Shown here: in pieces, positions 36,652 to 45,454 of the stretch
How the letters are laid out: the number at the start of each line of letters is the position of its first letter
How positions within the stretch are numbered: the first letter of the stretch is position 1
Assembly: GCF_025950235.1 (NCBI RefSeq)
Contig: NZ_JAPDDT010000005.1
Span: forward strand, 1 to 64,000
Direction: 5' to 3'
Origin: Luteolibacter arcticus
GTDB lineage: Bacteria; Verrucomicrobiota; Verrucomicrobiia; Verrucomicrobiales; Akkermansiaceae
Length of the DNA: 64,000 nucleotides
Position numbers and translations under genes: made by a program
The notes under the pieces: model-generated
What the model was told of the DNA's origin: nothing
Databases searched by the model: none
What the model saw: the letters and a program-made list of their open reading frames with translations, nothing else

Positions 36652-37575
36652 ATGAACCCAACCCCTCCCGCTCTCAATTTGCTGATCACAAGCGACTCGG
36701 GTTACGCGCCCATGGTTGCCTGTCTCCTGGCTAGCGTTCGCCAGCATCTCCCGAAGGAGATGGACCTCGAAGTATACTGGCTTCACGTTGATGGCTCAGT
36801 GCCAGCGAGAGAGCAATTGGCTCGGTTCTGCGAGGAATCCTTGGAACGCTGCAGGCTTCACATCTCGTCCCTCGACACGCTGCCGGCCGATATAAAGGCC
36901 CAGGTGGAAGCCTTGATTGGGAGCAATGATTCATCGTGGGGACCGGCCCTCTGCTTTGCCGCACCTTTCATCCTGCCGCTGATCTTGCCTGAATCCGTCA
37001 AAAGGGCGATCTTCGTGGATGCGGATGTGATCGCCTTGGGAGACATCAGCGAACTGACGACCATTCCGCTTGATGGATTCCCTGCCGGCTTTGTCCGGGC
37101 GCCTCTCAAACATTTTAACAAGCGCCTCGGACTTGAGAGATACGGCAACAGCGGCCTTATTGTCGTCGATGTCGACGCTTGGAAAGAGGCGGAAGTTTCC
37201 AAAGGCGCGATCGATTACCTTCACAAGATCTCCGGTGCGTGGTCCGCCAATTATCCCGATCAGGATGCCTTGAACCACACCTTGGCTGACGCCAATGGAA
37301 ACGCGAAGTGGAAGGAACTGCATCCCAAATGGAACGCGTGTGCCCCGCTGTTTACCCACCCGCGGTGGCGCCTCCAGTACGATCCGATCGACATTGGTGA
37401 GGTGAAGTTGCTCCACTACTGCGGAGCCAAGCCTTGGGCAAAGGTGCCGGCAACCCTGCTTGGCCGGATTGCCCGCAAGAAGGGTATCCGGTTCGGCCCG
37501 ACCAAGCCGGCTCACCCGCACTCGGACCTTTTCTATGACGTCCTGGCCCGCACTCCTTTCAGTGCCCCACGGTAG
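36652..37575 (+). CDS. GT8-family glycosyltransferase
   Basis: A 307-residue enzyme of the LgtC/GT8 type, retaining transferases that use UDP-galactose or UDP-glucose. Motifs: LLITSDSGYAPMVACLLASVRQHLP at the N-terminus, KRAIFVDADVIALGDISEL with the D-x-D metal site, YGNSGLIVVDVDAWKE, and NYPDQDALNHTLAD; the C-terminal HYCGAKPW gives the last metal ligand. The preceding gap carries a possible internal promoter. Codons are slightly less GC-rich than in block 1. Confidence 0.87.
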   Translation: MNPTPPALNLLITSDSGYAPMVACLLASVRQHLPKEMDLEVYWLHVDGSVPAREQLARFCEESLERCRLHISSLDTLPADIKAQVEALIGSNDSSWGPALCFAAPFILPLILPESVKRAIFVDADVIALGDISELTTIPLDGFPAGFVRAPLKHFNKRLGLERYGNSGLIVVDVDAWKEAEVSKGAIDYLHKISGAWSANYPDQDALNHTLADANGNAKWKELHPKWNACAPLFTHPRWRLQYDPIDIGEVKLLHYCGAKPWAKVPATLLGRIARKKGIRFGPTKPAHPHSDLFYDVLARTPFSAPR

Positions 37576-37619
37576 CATCAGCGACACGCGAAGGCAGATA
37601 ATTTCCGTAGTACCATCCA

Positions 37620-38489
37620 ATGAAGCGACTCGTTAAATCATACCTGAAAAAGCTACGCGGTGAAGGCCTTGGCCGGAGTGTGACGGCGCTCGCCCGGTGG
37701 TCACTTTGCTCGATCATCCCGCAAGATTGGATCTACAAGGTGATGCGGAGAAGGCACGAGTTTCTTTCGATCAAGCTCGATCGCCAATTGGACTCGACCG
37801 TCAAGTATGGCCAATTCAAAGGGCTCAAATTTTCAGCTGAATCTTCTTGGAGCCTCGAAGACAGGGCCGGGATGTTGCTCGGCCTCTATGAGAAAGAGGT
37901 CTTGGAAGAACTGCAGCAGAGTTCTGACAAGCACGGCATCTTTGTCGACCTTGGCGCAGCCGATGGCTACTACGGCGTGGGCGTCCTGGTGTCCGACATG
38001 TTCCGCACCGCATACTGCTTCGAGGCCACTGAGGCGGGTCAGAATGCGATCAAGACGAACGCCCGCTTGAATGGTGTTTCCGACCGTATCGTGGTCAAAG
38101 GAATCGCCACCAAAGACTTCCACAAGGAGTTCCCTCCCGCTGACATCCAGTCCTGCGTGATCCTGGTCGACATCGAAGGGGGTGAGTTCGGCCTCTTCGA
38201 TGAAGAAACATTTCGCGCATTCTCCGGCGCAGTGATCATCATTGAGATTCATGATTTCCTCGTGGACGAGGGAAAAGCCAAGGTCCAGCGACTCCTGGAT
38301 GCTGCGGCTCACACTCACCGGTACAAGAAGATCGTCACAGGCTCCCGCGACCTGTCCGGCTTCCCCGAGGTCGCGGACTACATCGACTACGACAGGTGGC
38401 TCATTTGCTCGGAACGACGGAGACAGCTCCCGAGCTGGATCAGGTTCGATCCACTCGCACCGGCACACGACGGGACTCTAACACCTTAA
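37620..38489 (+). CDS. FkbM-like methyltransferase, copy 3
   Basis: A 289-residue protein. The SAM core has HGIFVDLGAADGYYGVGVLVSDMF (motif I), AYCFEATEAGQNAIKTNARLNG, and SCVILVDIEGGEFGLFDEETFRAF, then AVIIIEIHDFLVDEG. The order matches FkbM-type methyltransferases, although the fit is less close than for the copies at 30850 and 33688. The N-terminal 70 residues are basic and of unknown function. It may methylate a sugar of the repeat unit. Confidence 0.68.
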   Translation: MKRLVKSYLKKLRGEGLGRSVTALARWSLCSIIPQDWIYKVMRRRHEFLSIKLDRQLDSTVKYGQFKGLKFSAESSWSLEDRAGMLLGLYEKEVLEELQQSSDKHGIFVDLGAADGYYGVGVLVSDMFRTAYCFEATEAGQNAIKTNARLNGVSDRIVVKGIATKDFHKEFPPADIQSCVILVDIEGGEFGLFDEETFRAFSGAVIIIEIHDFLVDEGKAKVQRLLDAAAHTHRYKKIVTGSRDLSGFPEVADYIDYDRWLICSERRRQLPSWIRFDPLAPAHDGTLTP

Positions 38490-38548
38490 CAGCCGGCGTT
38501 TTCCGCAGTCACTGATTCAATCCATTCGCCAGCCACCACCACAATCCC

Positions 38549-39262
38549 ATGAAATCACTTGAAAAGGTCGTTTACTCGATACTGGGACAGCGAGGGACCA
38601 AGTATCTCCGTCGTTTTCTCCTGCGTTTCGATTCCCCTGAAAAAGCCTTCACGCGAATCTATCGCAGTGGGGGGTGGGTGAATGAGGAGAGCGCGTCCGG
38701 CCCCGGATCAACGATGGAGTATACGGAGAATATCCGTCGGGAGCTGCCGATTCTGCTGCGCAATCTGGGAGTGACCAAGATGCTCGACGCCCCTTGCGGA
38801 GACTATCACTGGTTCAAGGAGGTTGCGCGTGACAATGTCAGCTACATTGGCGCGGACATCGTGCAGGATCTCATCGCTCAGAATACCTCCCGTTACGCCG
38901 ACGAGCGGACCCGATTCTGCCAGATGGATATTACCAGCGACCCGCTTCCAGAGGTGGACCTATGGCTCTGCCGGGATGTCTTGTTCCATTTGTCCACGGA
39001 CCTGGTGCACCGTGCGCTTGATAATTTCTCCCGAAGCAAGATCGAGTACCTTCTGACCACCACGCACCCCGAATGCCAGCACAACTCGGACATCCCAACG
39101 GGCTCATTCCGCGAACTCAATCTCCAGCTTGAGCCATTCGGCTTCCCCGAGCCGATTGCATGGATCGATGATTGGATCCCCGGATTCCCGGTTCGGAAGT
39201 TGGGACTCTGGAAGCGGACAGATTTGGAGGGCATTATCAATCGTAACAAGTCTGGTAGCTGA
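38549..39262 (+). CDS. Class I SAM-dependent methyltransferase
   Basis: A 237-residue protein with MLDAPCGDYHWFKEVARDNVSYIGADIVQDLIAQN (motif I with D-A-P-C-G-D and the following acidic strand), then FCQMDITSDPLPEVDLWLCRDVLFHLS, which covers motifs II and III. The D-x-x-C-R-D-V-L-F-H-L segment is typical of a methyltransferase group found in polysaccharide and glycolipid loci. Substrate unknown. It ends 54 nt before the second MBOAT gene. Confidence 0.72.
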   Translation: MKSLEKVVYSILGQRGTKYLRRFLLRFDSPEKAFTRIYRSGGWVNEESASGPGSTMEYTENIRRELPILLRNLGVTKMLDAPCGDYHWFKEVARDNVSYIGADIVQDLIAQNTSRYADERTRFCQMDITSDPLPEVDLWLCRDVLFHLSTDLVHRALDNFSRSKIEYLLTTTHPECQHNSDIPTGSFRELNLQLEPFGFPEPIAWIDDWIPGFPVRKLGLWKRTDLEGIINRNKSGS

Positions 39263-39316
39263 GACGCACAACGGCACCATCGCTAATCGACCCGTTTCCG
39301 TCTTCCCGCCACCGCG

Positions 39317-40816
39317 ATGCTTTTCAATTCCTGGGAGTTCCTCGCTCTCCTCGTCGCGACCTTCGCGCTCTACTATGCGCCTTGGTCGGGTGGCCGGCAC
39401 GGGAAGGCATGGCAGGTCACGGTCGCGTTGATCGCCAGCGTGATCTTCTACGGCTGGGAAGATCCGAAACTCATTGGCCTGCTCGCCATCTCGTGTGTCG
39501 GCAACAGCCTCGCCACCGGCCGCATCATTCTCCACAAGGTCGCCGGCGATGAGGCCAAGGTGAAGCAATGGACCCGGGGCGCCGTGGTGATGAACCTCGC
39601 GCTGCTGGGCATCTTCAAATACCTGCCTTTCATAGCCGGAGGGCTGCCATTCCTCCCGCCATCATGGGTCGCCGCGGCCCAGGCCATCCCGCTGCCGATC
39701 GGCATCTCCTTCTACACCTTCCACGGCATCAGCATGATCGTGGATGTCGCCCGCGGCGAAGTGACCCGCGAGGGTGACGCGCTGATGTCAAAGGGGGGCC
39801 GCTTCGCGAAAGGAATCCGCGACATCGGCTTCTACCTGCTCTTCTTCCCGCAGCTCGTCGCCGGCCCCATCGTCAAGGCGAAGGACTTCTGGCCGCAGAT
39901 CGCCGCGAAGCGCCTGGAAGACATCCCATGGCACCAGGTGATGCGGGCGTTGATCGCCGGCTACTTCCTGAAGGTCTTCGTAGCGGACAATCTCTCCGAG
40001 CAAACGGCGGGCCTGACACTGGGGCCGGAAGGCCTGGCGGCATCCGGCCCGCTCAACCTGATCCCGCTGCTCTACGCCTACTCGCTGCAGATCTTCGCCG
40101 ACTTCGCGGGCTACTCGCTCATCGCGATCGGGCTGGCGGCGATGTTCGGCTACCGCTTCCCGATCAACTTCAACTTCCCGTATCTCTCGACCAGCATCAC
40201 CGAGTTCTGGCGGCGCTGGCACATGTCGCTGTCCGCGTGGCTGCGCGACTACCTCTACATCCCGCTCGGGGGAAATCGCAAGGGACCGGGACGGACCTAT
40301 GTGAATCTCTTCCTGGTCATGTTCCTCGGCGGACTATGGCACGGGGCGGAGTGGAAATTCGCCCTGTGGGGCACGCTGCACGGACTGCTGCTAGCAGCGG
40401 AGCGGCTGTGGGGAAGAAGGAAGGGAGAAGGAGATAAAGGACAAGCGACCGGAACCACCACCCCGCCAACTGCCGCCGGTCTTCTGGGCAGCGTGTGCGC
40501 GTGGTTCTTCACCTTCCACGCCGTCACTCTGCTGTGGCTGACCTTCCTGATGCCCGACATGGCGAGCATCGCCGCTTTCTTCAAAGGTATCCTGAGTGGC
40601 AAGACGGGATTCTCCGGACCGCCGGCATTTTCACTCTTCTTCTATGGTACCGCAGTGGTGCTCTACCACGCGTGGGGCTGGCTACGGGAGCACCGTGAAG
40701 TGCTCGCCGCCAAACTGCTCCGCTCGCCGCTCGAGCCGGTGCTGCACGGCGTGATGCTCTTCCTCATCATCACGAATCCCGGGGCTCCACGGGGCTTCAT
40801 CTACTTCCAGTTCTAA
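39317..40816 (+). CDS. MBOAT-family O-acyltransferase (AlgI-like), copy 2
   Basis: A 499-residue polytopic membrane protein. It has MLFNSWEFLALLVATFALYYAP at the N-terminus, the standard start of AlgI-like proteins, then LPIGISFYTFHGISMIVDV, FFPQLVAGPIVKAKDFWPQI, EFWRRWHMSLSAWLRDYLYIPLGGN and FLGGLWHGAEWKFALWGTLHG with the catalytic histidine. An approximately 25-residue charged insert follows position 375. It is clearly more canonical than copy 1 at 21654 and is followed by its own SGNH-like partner. Confidence 0.92.
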   Translation: MLFNSWEFLALLVATFALYYAPWSGGRHGKAWQVTVALIASVIFYGWEDPKLIGLLAISCVGNSLATGRIILHKVAGDEAKVKQWTRGAVVMNLALLGIFKYLPFIAGGLPFLPPSWVAAAQAIPLPIGISFYTFHGISMIVDVARGEVTREGDALMSKGGRFAKGIRDIGFYLLFFPQLVAGPIVKAKDFWPQIAAKRLEDIPWHQVMRALIAGYFLKVFVADNLSEQTAGLTLGPEGLAASGPLNLIPLLYAYSLQIFADFAGYSLIAIGLAAMFGYRFPINFNFPYLSTSITEFWRRWHMSLSAWLRDYLYIPLGGNRKGPGRTYVNLFLVMFLGGLWHGAEWKFALWGTLHGLLLAAERLWGRRKGEGDKGQATGTTTPPTAAGLLGSVCAWFFTFHAVTLLWLTFLMPDMASIAAFFKGILSGKTGFSGPPAFSLFFYGTAVVLYHAWGWLREHREVLAAKLLRSPLEPVLHGVMLFLIITNPGAPRGFIYFQF

Positions 40817-40837
40817 CCGGCAGCGGATTCACGGACG

Positions 40838-41674
40838 ATGCGCTATTTCGCGATACTGATGCTGACCCTGGCCGCCTGCTTCGGCGTCCAAGCCGTGGCA
40901 TTGCGTGCCGTCGGCGGTAGAACCACGAAAAGCGAGTCGAACTATTTCTCGTCACTGGGCCGGATCCAGGCCGGCACCACCGGCAAGGCAGAGATCATGC
41001 TGTTAGGCTCGTCGATCACCGGACGCCTGCCGGATCGCTCGCAGGGCTTCGCCGGATTCGCCAACATGGGTTGCGACGGCGGCAGCGCGGTGGATGCGCT
41101 GCGCGCGATGGACCGCGGCTTCCTGCCGGTGGCACCGGTGCTGGTGATCGAGGGCAACACCTTGCACCTGGCATTGCAGCGGAAACCTTCGGAAGTGGGC
41201 GTCGCGATGGAGCAACCCTGGTTCCAAGCCGGCATGCGGGTGCCGGCGATCAGCTCGTATGCCCGGCCTTCCGCGTTCTTTTACTCCCTTCTGCTCGCGA
41301 AGAAGATCGGCGGCTTCGGCGATCCGGGAGTGGATGAAGATCTTCAGGTGGCAAGCCTTCCTGCCCGTCTCGATACCTCGAAGACGGCGCTGTCCGCCGA
41401 CGAACGCATCCTCATCGACGAACTCGTGCCGCTGCTCCACCGGCTCCAAGAAAAAGGCTCTCGCACCGTCTTTGTGTGGCTCCCCCCGGGTCGCGAAGCG
41501 GGTTCGTCCCCGCCCCCGTGGATGGCGACCTTGGTCGCGGAGAGCGGCTCCGAGTGGTGGGATCTGGGCACCGAGGCCAGTCGTGAATTGGTGACACTCA
41601 CCGATGGCGTCCACATGGCGGCCCCGAGCGCGGCACGAACTGTTAGATCCCTGCGGAAAGGCCTCGGCCATTAA
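40838..41674 (+). CDS. SGNH hydrolase-like O-acetylation partner protein, copy 2
   Basis: A 278-residue protein with an N-terminal membrane anchor (RYFAILMLTLAACFGVQAVAL). Block I is AEIMLLGSSITGRLPD (serine in GSS) and the C-terminal catalytic D-x-x-H is TDGVHMAAPSA. It starts with MRYF like the paralog at 23083 and follows the MBOAT gene by 21 bp. The two pairs may acetylate different positions of the same polymer. It would act on the periplasmic side. Confidence 0.7.
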   Translation: MRYFAILMLTLAACFGVQAVALRAVGGRTTKSESNYFSSLGRIQAGTTGKAEIMLLGSSITGRLPDRSQGFAGFANMGCDGGSAVDALRAMDRGFLPVAPVLVIEGNTLHLALQRKPSEVGVAMEQPWFQAGMRVPAISSYARPSAFFYSLLLAKKIGGFGDPGVDEDLQVASLPARLDTSKTALSADERILIDELVPLLHRLQEKGSRTVFVWLPPGREAGSSPPPWMATLVAESGSEWWDLGTEASRELVTLTDGVHMAAPSAARTVRSLRKGLGH

Positions 41675-41698
41675 TTCACAAGCCACCACGCCCTTCGC

Positions 41699-42469
41699 AT
41701 GACGGCTCTCATCGGTCATAGCGGTTTTGTCGGACGCAATCTGCTCGCCCGTCGCTCGTACGACTCCGTTTACCGTTCCTCCGACATCGACAGCATCCGT
41801 GGCTGCGAGTTCGAGCATGTCGTGTGCGCCGGCATCCAAGCGATGAAGTGGTGGGCGAACCTCCACCCGGAAGAGGACTCGGCGGGCATCGAGCGCCTGT
41901 TAGGCGCTTTGTCCGAGGTCCGAGCGGAAAGGTTCACCCTCATCTCGACCATCGATGTCTATCCTTCGCCGCGCGGAGTGGACGAGGACACTGCTATCGA
42001 AACAACGGGGCATCACGCCTACGGACTCCATCGCCTGCGAGCGGAGCAGCGGATCGCGGAAATGTTTCCCCGATTGCTGGTGCTGCGCCTGCCGGGCCTC
42101 TTCGGCCCCGGCCTGAAGAAGAACGTGATCTACGACCTGATCCACGGCAACAACCTCCATCAGGTGCATCCCGGTGGTGTCTTCCAGTACTATGACCTTC
42201 GTAGATTGGCAGGCGACATCGACCAGGCGTGGGGCCTCGGCTTGGACATGCTCAACGTGAGCAGCGGCCCGCTTGGCACCGCGGAGATTCGCGATCACTT
42301 TTTCCCCGGCAAGGAACTGGCCGGCACCGGACCTGCGCCGGCCGGCTACGACATGCGTTCAAAGCACGCTGCCGCCTGGGGTGGTGACGGCGCCTATCTT
42401 TACTCCAAGTCGCAGGTGTTGTCGGACCTCGGCGATTGGCTCGCCACGGAGACAAGCACCGCCCGATAA
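41699..42469 (+). CDS. NAD-dependent epimerase/dehydratase family protein
   Basis: A 256-residue short, extended-SDR-like protein. TALIGHSGFVGRNLLARR is a minimal Rossmann start (GxSGFVG), and TLISTIDVYPSPRGVDEDT then HHAYGLHRLRAEQRIAE provides S-T...Y-x3-x: the usual catalytic lysine after tyrosine is arginine here (Y-G-L-H-R). It may reduce or dehydrate a sugar nucleotide. It heads a five-gene cluster to 46264 with a TIM-barrel isomerase-like protein, an FAD enzyme and two GT2 proteins. Confidence 0.65.
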   Translation: MTALIGHSGFVGRNLLARRSYDSVYRSSDIDSIRGCEFEHVVCAGIQAMKWWANLHPEEDSAGIERLLGALSEVRAERFTLISTIDVYPSPRGVDEDTAIETTGHHAYGLHRLRAEQRIAEMFPRLLVLRLPGLFGPGLKKNVIYDLIHGNNLHQVHPGGVFQYYDLRRLAGDIDQAWGLGLDMLNVSSGPLGTAEIRDHFFPGKELAGTGPAPAGYDMRSKHAAAWGGDGAYLYSKSQVLSDLGDWLATETSTAR

Positions 42470-42480
42470 TTCCACGCCCG

Positions 42481-43293
42481 ATGACCCTCAGCGTATCGCA
42501 CATTGCCTGGCCGCCCGACACCGAGCCAGAGGCTGTTGCTTTCCTCAAGGGGCATGGACTTGCAGAGATCGAAGTGGCACCGGCGCGGGCATTTGGCAAT
42601 CCGCTCGACGCCGACGAGGCCGCGGTGCGCGAACGTTCGGCTTGGTACCGCGAACAAGGCTTCAAGGTTGCTTCCTTCCAGGCGCTGCTGTTCGGCACGG
42701 ATGGCCTGCACTTGTTCGGCCCGGACGATTCACGGCAGGCCATGAAGGAGGTGCTGATCGCCACCGGCCGTGTCGCCGGATGGGCAGGAGCAGGACCACT
42801 GGTCTTCGGCTCTCCCAAGAACCGCCTGCGGGGCGACCTGAGCCACGCCGAAGCCATCCGGCAAGCGGCCGGCTTTTTCCGCGAAGTGGGCGATGCGTGT
42901 GCCGCGGTGGGATCCTGCCTCGTCATCGAGGCCAATCCGGAAGCTTACGGCGCGGATTTCTGCACCCGGCTCGAACATGCCGTGGAGCTGGTGGACGCCG
43001 TGGGTTCTCCGGGCTTCGGGCTCCATGTGGACGCCGGGGGAATGGCCCTGAGCGGCGAAACCTTCGAACCCTTGCTGCGCCAGGCAGGTCGCATGCTGAA
43101 GCACGTTCACGCCAGCCAGCCCGAGCTGGTTTCATTTGCGAAGCCCGATCCCGTGCACGGGCGGATCGCTGCGGTGCTCGTCGAGATCGGCTATCAGGGC
43201 AGTGTGGCGATCGAGATGCGTGCCCAACCGGAAGGCTTCGCGGCGGTGGAGCAAGCGATCGAAGTGGTGCGGGAAACCTACGGCATCCGGTGA
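42481..43293 (+). CDS. Sugar phosphate isomerase/epimerase-like TIM-barrel protein
   Basis: From ATG 42481 this is a 270-residue protein of the AP-endonuclease 2/xylose isomerase-like superfamily. It shows GLAEIEVAPARAFGNP, FKVASFQALLFGTDGLHLFG, SCLVIEANPEAYGADF (metal-ligand glutamate), GLHVDAGGMALSG (H-x-D ligand) and YQGSVAIEMRA (second glutamate). Such proteins isomerise or epimerise sugars or sugar-like acids. The stop overlaps the next gene's GTG. The substrate is unknown. Confidence 0.72.
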   Translation: MTLSVSHIAWPPDTEPEAVAFLKGHGLAEIEVAPARAFGNPLDADEAAVRERSAWYREQGFKVASFQALLFGTDGLHLFGPDDSRQAMKEVLIATGRVAGWAGAGPLVFGSPKNRLRGDLSHAEAIRQAAGFFREVGDACAAVGSCLVIEANPEAYGADFCTRLEHAVELVDAVGSPGFGLHVDAGGMALSGETFEPLLRQAGRMLKHVHASQPELVSFAKPDPVHGRIAAVLVEIGYQGSVAIEMRAQPEGFAAVEQAIEVVRETYGIR

Positions 43294-44426
43294 ATCCTGC
43301 CGCCGACCATCTGCGCCGCATCGTGATCGCCGGAGGAGGATTCTTCGGCTGCTCGATTGCGCTGATGCTTCGCGAGCGGGGCTGGCACCCGGTGATCGTG
43401 GAGGAGACCGGCGACCTTTTGACGCGCGCCTCGCGGGTCAACCAAGCGCGCGTCCACGGCGGATATCACTACCCGCGCAGCCTGATCACCGCCTATCGGT
43501 CGCGCCACAACTACGAGCGCTTCCGGGAGAAATACCGGGAAGCGATCGTGGACCGGTTCACCAAGATCTACGCGGTCGGCCGCTATTTCTCAAAGGTCAC
43601 CGCGGGGCAGTTCGAGGTCTTCATGAAGCGGATCGGCGCGCCGCTCAAGGAGTCGCCGGTGTCCATCGCCCGGCTTTTCAACCCTGCTCTCACCGAGAAA
43701 TGCTGGATCGCCGAAGAATGCGCCTTCGACTTCTCGATCCTGCGCGAGAAACTCCGGCGCGAATTGGATGAGGCGGGCATCGAAGTTCGCTACAACAACC
43801 GGGTGCTCGCCGCGCAAGCCGGACGCGATGGAATCGTGGCACAACTTTCCGGAGGCGCGGAGCTTCCCTGTCGCATGGTGTTCAATGCCACCTACGCCGG
43901 TCTCAACTTGCTTACCTCCGGCTCCCGCTTGGCCTTGGTTCCGCTGAAGCACGAACTCGCCGAGATGGCGCTCATCGAGCTGCCGGACGAGCTCAAGGGC
44001 CTGTCCGTGACGATGATGTGCGGCCCGTTCTTTTCCTTCATGCCGTATCCCGCGCGGGGCCTGACCACGCTCAGCCATGTTCGCTACACGCCCCACGCGC
44101 AGTGGTTCGAAAACACCCGCACCGGGGCGAGCGATCCGTACCAGCGCTTCGAGGCCTTGGCCAAGACCTCCCATCAGGAGTTCATGCTGGCCGATGCCTC
44201 GCGTTACCTGCCCGCGCTGCGCGGTGCGACCTACCACGACTCCATCTGGGCGGTGAAGACCCTGCTGCCCCAGACGGAAACCGACGACGGCCGGCCCATC
44301 CTCTTCCAACAAGATCCGCTGCTGCCGGCCGTCGTCCACGTCATGGGCGGGAAAATCGACAACATCTTCGACGTGGAAGACGAATTGGACAAGCTGCTCG
44401 CCGCCGGGACGGCCACCGCCGCCTGA
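43290..44426 (+). CDS. FAD-dependent oxidoreductase (DAO type)
   Basis: From GTG 43290, overlapping the previous stop, this is a 378-residue flavoprotein. The N-terminus RIVIAGGGFFGCSIALMLRERGWHPVIVEE binds FAD; SRVNQARVHGGYHYPRSLITAYRS is a segment seen in amino-acid/sugar oxidases of polysaccharide loci. The C-terminus HVMGGKIDNIFDVEDEL closes the flavin domain. It would oxidise an amine or alcohol of a small precursor or sugar. It is coupled to the isomerase-like gene and precedes two GT2-like genes. Confidence 0.72.
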   Translation: MNPAADHLRRIVIAGGGFFGCSIALMLRERGWHPVIVEETGDLLTRASRVNQARVHGGYHYPRSLITAYRSRHNYERFREKYREAIVDRFTKIYAVGRYFSKVTAGQFEVFMKRIGAPLKESPVSIARLFNPALTEKCWIAEECAFDFSILREKLRRELDEAGIEVRYNNRVLAAQAGRDGIVAQLSGGAELPCRMVFNATYAGLNLLTSGSRLALVPLKHELAEMALIELPDELKGLSVTMMCGPFFSFMPYPARGLTTLSHVRYTPHAQWFENTRTGASDPYQRFEALAKTSHQEFMLADASRYLPALRGATYHDSIWAVKTLLPQTETDDGRPILFQQDPLLPAVVHVMGGKIDNIFDVEDELDKLLAAGTATAA

Positions 44427-44437
44427 CAGACCGACCC

Positions 44438-45430
44438 ATGGACCCGAACACCGTCATCAGCATCGTCGTCCCGCTCCATCAGGACGCGTCGCTGCTCGAA
44501 CAATTCGTCGGTGACCTCGATGCAACGCTGTCATTGTCGTTCCGCTTCTTCGAAATCGTCCTGGTGGACGACGGCTCGACCGATGGCACCTCGCCGGTGG
44601 TGAAAGACATTCTCAAGCGAGTCCAACGCGTGCGCTACCTGCGGCTTTCCCGCAGCTTCGGCCGGGAGATGGCGCTTTCCGCCGGCATCGAGTCCGCCAT
44701 CGGCGACTACGTGGTGACACTGGATCCCCGCGCCGATCCGGTGGAGCAGTTGCCAGCGATGATTGCGGCCTGCCGGGCCACGGGCGGCGTGGTCCACGGG
44801 ATCGCCACCAACTCGGTCACCCGGTCGGCCCCGCGCGAATGGATCGGGCAGTTGTTCCGCAACTACTGTCGCAAGCGGCTGGGCGTCGACATCAAGCGAG
44901 GAGTATCCGACCTGCGGGTCATGAGCCGCCAGGCCGTCAATGCGCTGCTGCAAGTGCGCGAGCAGAGCCGCTACCTGCGGGTGCTGACCTTGACGATCGG
45001 CTACCATCACGAGTTCTTCCCCTACGAGCGGAGGCCACGGCCTGGTGCGGAGCGGAAGAGCTCTTGGCGCGAGGAAGTGTCCACGGCGATCGATCTGTTA
45101 GCCGCGAACACCCGCCACCCGCTGCGGATGGTGACGGCAGCCGGACTGTTCGGCGCGGCGCTGAACCTCTTCTACGCGGTCTACGTGGTGGCCATCTATC
45201 TTACCAAGCCCAACGTCGCGCAGGGCTGGACCACGCTCTCGCTGCAACAGAGCGGCATGTTCTTTTTCGTGTGCCTGATCCTCGCGGTGCTCAGCGAGTA
45301 CGTCGGCACCATCCTCGGTGAAGTGCGCAGCCGTCCGCTCTATTTCATGGCGGAGGAGGCGAACAGCTCCGTGCTGCTCGAAGATATGGTGCGCTCGAGC
45401 ATCGTCGGGAAATCCGAGGACCGAGCCTGA
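44438..45430 (+). CDS. GT2-family glycosyltransferase with membrane domain (DPM/ArnC-like)
   Basis: A 330-residue protein from ATG 44438. GT-A domain: ISIVVPLHQDASLLEQFV, EIVLVDDGSTDGTSPVV, LRLSRSFGREMALSAGIESAIGDYVVTLDPRADPVEQLP. The metal-binding stretch reads L-D-P-R-A-D-P where L-D-x-D-L-Q-D-P is usual, so one aspartate position is arginine. Two C-terminal hydrophobic segments (LFGAALNLFYAVYVVAIYL; SGMFFFVCLILAVLSEYVG) place it among undecaprenyl-phosphate sugar transferases such as ArnC or GtrB. Partner genes next to it may make an unusual sugar. Confidence 0.78.
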   Translation: MDPNTVISIVVPLHQDASLLEQFVGDLDATLSLSFRFFEIVLVDDGSTDGTSPVVKDILKRVQRVRYLRLSRSFGREMALSAGIESAIGDYVVTLDPRADPVEQLPAMIAACRATGGVVHGIATNSVTRSAPREWIGQLFRNYCRKRLGVDIKRGVSDLRVMSRQAVNALLQVREQSRYLRVLTLTIGYHHEFFPYERRPRPGAERKSSWREEVSTAIDLLAANTRHPLRMVTAAGLFGAALNLFYAVYVVAIYLTKPNVAQGWTTLSLQQSGMFFFVCLILAVLSEYVGTILGEVRSRPLYFMAEEANSSVLLEDMVRSSIVGKSEDRA

Positions 45431-45454
45431 AAGGAGAGCGCGCCACCTCCTGAC

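Noticed and set aside
41067..41080. Third ops-like match (GGCGGCAGCGCGG)
   Set aside because: It is inside the coding region of the SGNH-like gene, has two mismatches to the core consensus and lacks the conserved flanks.
42273..43289. Long 5' extension of the FAD oxidoreductase frame (717 codons in total)
   Set aside because: The extension overlaps two real genes in other frames and has no family similarity; the GTG at 43290 gives the proper FAD-binding start.
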